From Thermosynechococcus sp. (GTDB lineage: Bacteria; Cyanobacteriota; Cyanobacteriia; Thermosynechococcales; Thermosynechococcaceae): 64,000 nt of DNA. The notes under the pieces were generated by a model. That model did not search any database, had not been told where the DNA came from, and was given only the letters and a program-made list of their open reading frames with translations. Of the stretch, positions 61,959 to 64,000 are shown piece after piece. The stretch covers positions 899,527 to 963,526 of the forward strand of contig NZ_AP024678.1 of assembly GCF_025999095.1 (NCBI RefSeq), written 5' to 3'. Each line of letters starts with the position of its first letter. The first letter of the stretch is position 1. The translations under genes were made by a program, and so were the position numbers.

Positions 61959-63938
61959 CTAGGCTTGCACTGAGAAGATGACAAATCCCAACACCGCCAG
62001 TAGCACAATTAGGGCATAGAATTGGGCACGGCCATTTTGGAAGTATTTCAGCCCTTCACCGGTGACCATCGTGACAAAACCCGTGAGGTTAACCACACCA
62101 TCGACAACGTTGTAGTCCACTTCCAAAACCTGACGCGCCAAGCGCCGACAGCCTTTGATAAAGACTGCTTCATAGAGTTCATCGAAATACCACTTATGCA
62201 GTGAGAACTGGTACAGCGGTTGAATGGCTTTGGCGATCGCCTGCGGACGGGGGGTGCCCTTGACGTACATCAGGTAAGCCACAGTGATGCCAATCAGGCC
62301 AATCCCCACAGAGCTACCCCCAAGGATGAGGAACTCCGTCAAATCCACCGCGTGCTCCGCCACCCTCTCCTCACCAGGGGCATGAATAAAGGCCTCAAAG
62401 AGGTTGTTGAAGGGAGTGCCCACAAAGCCAATCAAAGTCGAGGGAATCGCTAGCACCACCAAAGGCAGCGTCATTGTCCAAGGAGATTCATGGGGTGCAG
62501 CAGCGTGGTGATCCTGGTGGGCATCGTGATCATGGTGCTCCTGTAGCTCTGGGGGCGCATTGCGGAACTTGCCCTCAAAGGTCATGAAGTACATGCGGAA
62601 CATATAAAAGGCGGTTAAGCCAGCCGTGAACCACGTCAGCAGCCACATTGCCGGGTTGGCATGAAAGACGGCACCTAAAATTTCATCCTTTGACCAAAAG
62701 CCGGCAAAGGGAGGCACGCCAGAGATGGCCAAGCACCCCACTAGAAACGTTGCTCCCGTAATGGGCATATACTTGCGCAGACCCCCCATGTAGCGCATAT
62801 CTTGAGCTAGGTCTGGGTTATGGCCAACCACCCCTTCCATGCTGTGAATCACTGACCCCGATCCCAGGAAGAGCATCGCTTTGAAGTAGGCATGGGTCAT
62901 GAGGTGAAAGAGGCCAGCACTATAGGCCCCCACCCCCATCCCCATCACCATGTAGCCCAGTTGGGAAATCGTTGAGTAGGCCAGACTTTTCTTAATGTCG
63001 TTTTGGGTGATGGCAATGGTCGCCCCCATAAAGGCCGTAAAGGCACCCGTCCAAGCAATGAGGGTCATGACTTGGGGCAGTTGTTCAAAGACGGGGAACA
63101 TGCGTGCAATCAGGAAAACCCCGGCGGCCACCATCGTTGCCGCGTGAATGAGGGCAGAAATGGGTGTAGGGCCCTCCATCGCATCCGGCAGCCAGACGTG
63201 CAGGGGAAACTGGGCAGATTTGGCCACCGGCCCTAGAAAGACCAAAATGGCGAGAATGGCGGCAAGACTCGGAGAGAGTAGACCGCTGTTGACCAGGTCT
63301 GTCAGGCGATCGCCCATGCCGGCAAAGTCGAATGTGCCCGTTGCCCAAAAGAGCCCCACCATCCCCAACAGCAGACCAAAATCCCCAACTCGGTTAGTGA
63401 CAAAGGCCTTTTGTGCCGCTTCTGCGGCGCTTTTGCGGTCATACCAGAAGCCAATCAGCAGGTAGGAACACATCCCCACCAGTTCCCAAAAGATGTAAAC
63501 CTGCACCAAGTTGGGACTGACCACCAACCCCAGCATTGAGGAACCAAATAAGCTCAAGTAAGCAAAGAAGCGCACGTAGCCGGGGTCATGGGCCATATAT
63601 CCATCGCTGTAGAGCATGACTAAAAAGGCCACCGTTGTCACGATGACCAACATCAATGCTGCTAAGGGGTCAATCACGTATCCCATAGCAATGTGGAGAT
63701 TGCCCGCCGCCGCCCATTCAATCATTTGTGTGTAGGGGGCGTGGCCTTGAACTTGGCTCCAGAAAAGGCTCAGGGAATGCACCATGGCGATCGCCATCAA
63801 CGCCATGATGAAAATGGCACTGGGACGCCGTAGTTTCGAGGTGGTCTCTGAGAAGGCAATCAAACCAAAGCCAACAATGAGCGCTCCCAACAGGGGTAAA
63901 ACGGGAATCAGCCAAGCGTACTGATACAGGGGTTCCAT
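61959..63938 (-). CDS. ndhF1: NAD(P)H-quinone oxidoreductase subunit 5
   Basis: A 659-residue membrane subunit with about 16 helices and the long lateral helix at the C-terminus. The start at 63938 gives [20 protein letters not shown], as in other cyanobacteria. Signatures: [19 protein letters not shown] with the pump glutamate, [21 protein letters not shown], and a His/Asp-rich loop ([17 protein letters not shown]) near residue 490. ndhD1 follows after about 50 bp. Together they form the distal arm of the NDH-1L complex. Confidence 0.94.
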   Translation of the reverse strand: MEPLYQYAWLIPVLPLLGALIVGFGLIAFSETTSKLRRPSAIFIMALMAIAMVHSLSLFWSQVQGHAPYTQMIEWAAAGNLHIAMGYVIDPLAALMLVIVTTVAFLVMLYSDGYMAHDPGYVRFFAYLSLFGSSMLGLVVSPNLVQVYIFWELVGMCSYLLIGFWYDRKSAAEAAQKAFVTNRVGDFGLLLGMVGLFWATGTFDFAGMGDRLTDLVNSGLLSPSLAAILAILVFLGPVAKSAQFPLHVWLPDAMEGPTPISALIHAATMVAAGVFLIARMFPVFEQLPQVMTLIAWTGAFTAFMGATIAITQNDIKKSLAYSTISQLGYMVMGMGVGAYSAGLFHLMTHAYFKAMLFLGSGSVIHSMEGVVGHNPDLAQDMRYMGGLRKYMPITGATFLVGCLAISGVPPFAGFWSKDEILGAVFHANPAMWLLTWFTAGLTAFYMFRMYFMTFEGKFRNAPPELQEHHDHDAHQDHHAAAPHESPWTMTLPLVVLAIPSTLIGFVGTPFNNLFEAFIHAPGEERVAEHAVDLTEFLILGGSSVGIGLIGITVAYLMYVKGTPRPQAIAKAIQPLYQFSLHKWYFDELYEAVFIKGCRRLARQVLEVDYNVVDGVVNLTGFVTMVTGEGLKYFQNGRAQFYALIVLLAVLGFVIFSVQA

Positions 63939-64000
63939 GCGTGCCACCTAACTTTTCGTGAGAGCTGCCTGCCTAGACAACCAAATAGGTATGAATCGCT

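Overview
The window looks like chromosome from a thermophilic unicellular cyanobacterium, most likely Thermosynechococcus. Evidence for a cyanobacterium: chlP, ndhK/ndhL/ndhD1/ndhF1, the split pntA, a PucC/LhaA-type protein, a Z-ISO/NnrU protein, two pentapeptide-repeat proteins, and many HIP1 octamers (GCGATCGC). The genus call rests on protein similarity and gene order from memory, not on a search.

Layout. 1-5.2 kb: transporters, a LhaA-like protein, an uncharacterised 416-aa protein with a perfect CRP-type site upstream, and a lumen-directed thioredoxin-like protein. 5.7-18.2 kb: housekeeping genes (Sua5/YciO family, cobA, ClC channel, NnrU/Z-ISO, AI-2E family exporter, rpsD-prfA-YciI, chlP, gpmI, an ABC exporter). 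18.2-27.7 kb: a CtpE-like P-type ATPase with two frameshifts behind a universal stress protein, the transhydrogenase operon pntA1-pntA2-pntB, a HAD phosphatase-like gene, trpC, and a photolyase-family gene broken by about six indels. 28.2-34.8 kb: a soluble MCP-like protein, isoaspartyl peptidase, ndhK-ndhL-DUF3007, malQ, and a long pentapeptide-repeat solenoid.

34.8-42.6 kb is an accessory surface-polysaccharide locus. It holds a decayed Wzy/O-antigen-ligase-like gene, a tandem duplication of about 1.44 kb carrying two near-identical GT4 glycosyltransferases, a glutamine-dependent asparagine synthetase, and a third GT4. 42.6-51.9 kb returns to backbone: a DegT aminotransferase with an odd four-cysteine insert, D-lactate dehydrogenase, argG, YciI, a second pentapeptide protein, a CCA-adding-type enzyme, an orphan solute-binding lipoprotein, and pgi.

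52.0-60.3 kb is a second accessory island with no HIP1 octamer that I could find. It carries a two-gene defence module: a PLD-nuclease/SNF2-helicase fusion overlapping by 4 bp with a 1237-aa Eco57I-class adenine methyltransferase. The methyltransferase is mosaic. It is GC-rich up to the NPPY motif, then abruptly AT-rich across the target-recognition half. After it come two REP/RAYT units. The first RAYT has a REP palindrome expanded in frame into a HELPL repeat, and the second is truncated next to ndhD1. The window ends with ndhD1 and ndhF1.

The most promising system is this PLD-SNF2 helicase plus mosaic methyltransferase pair, which resembles a split, translocating restriction-modification system but matches no standard type completely.
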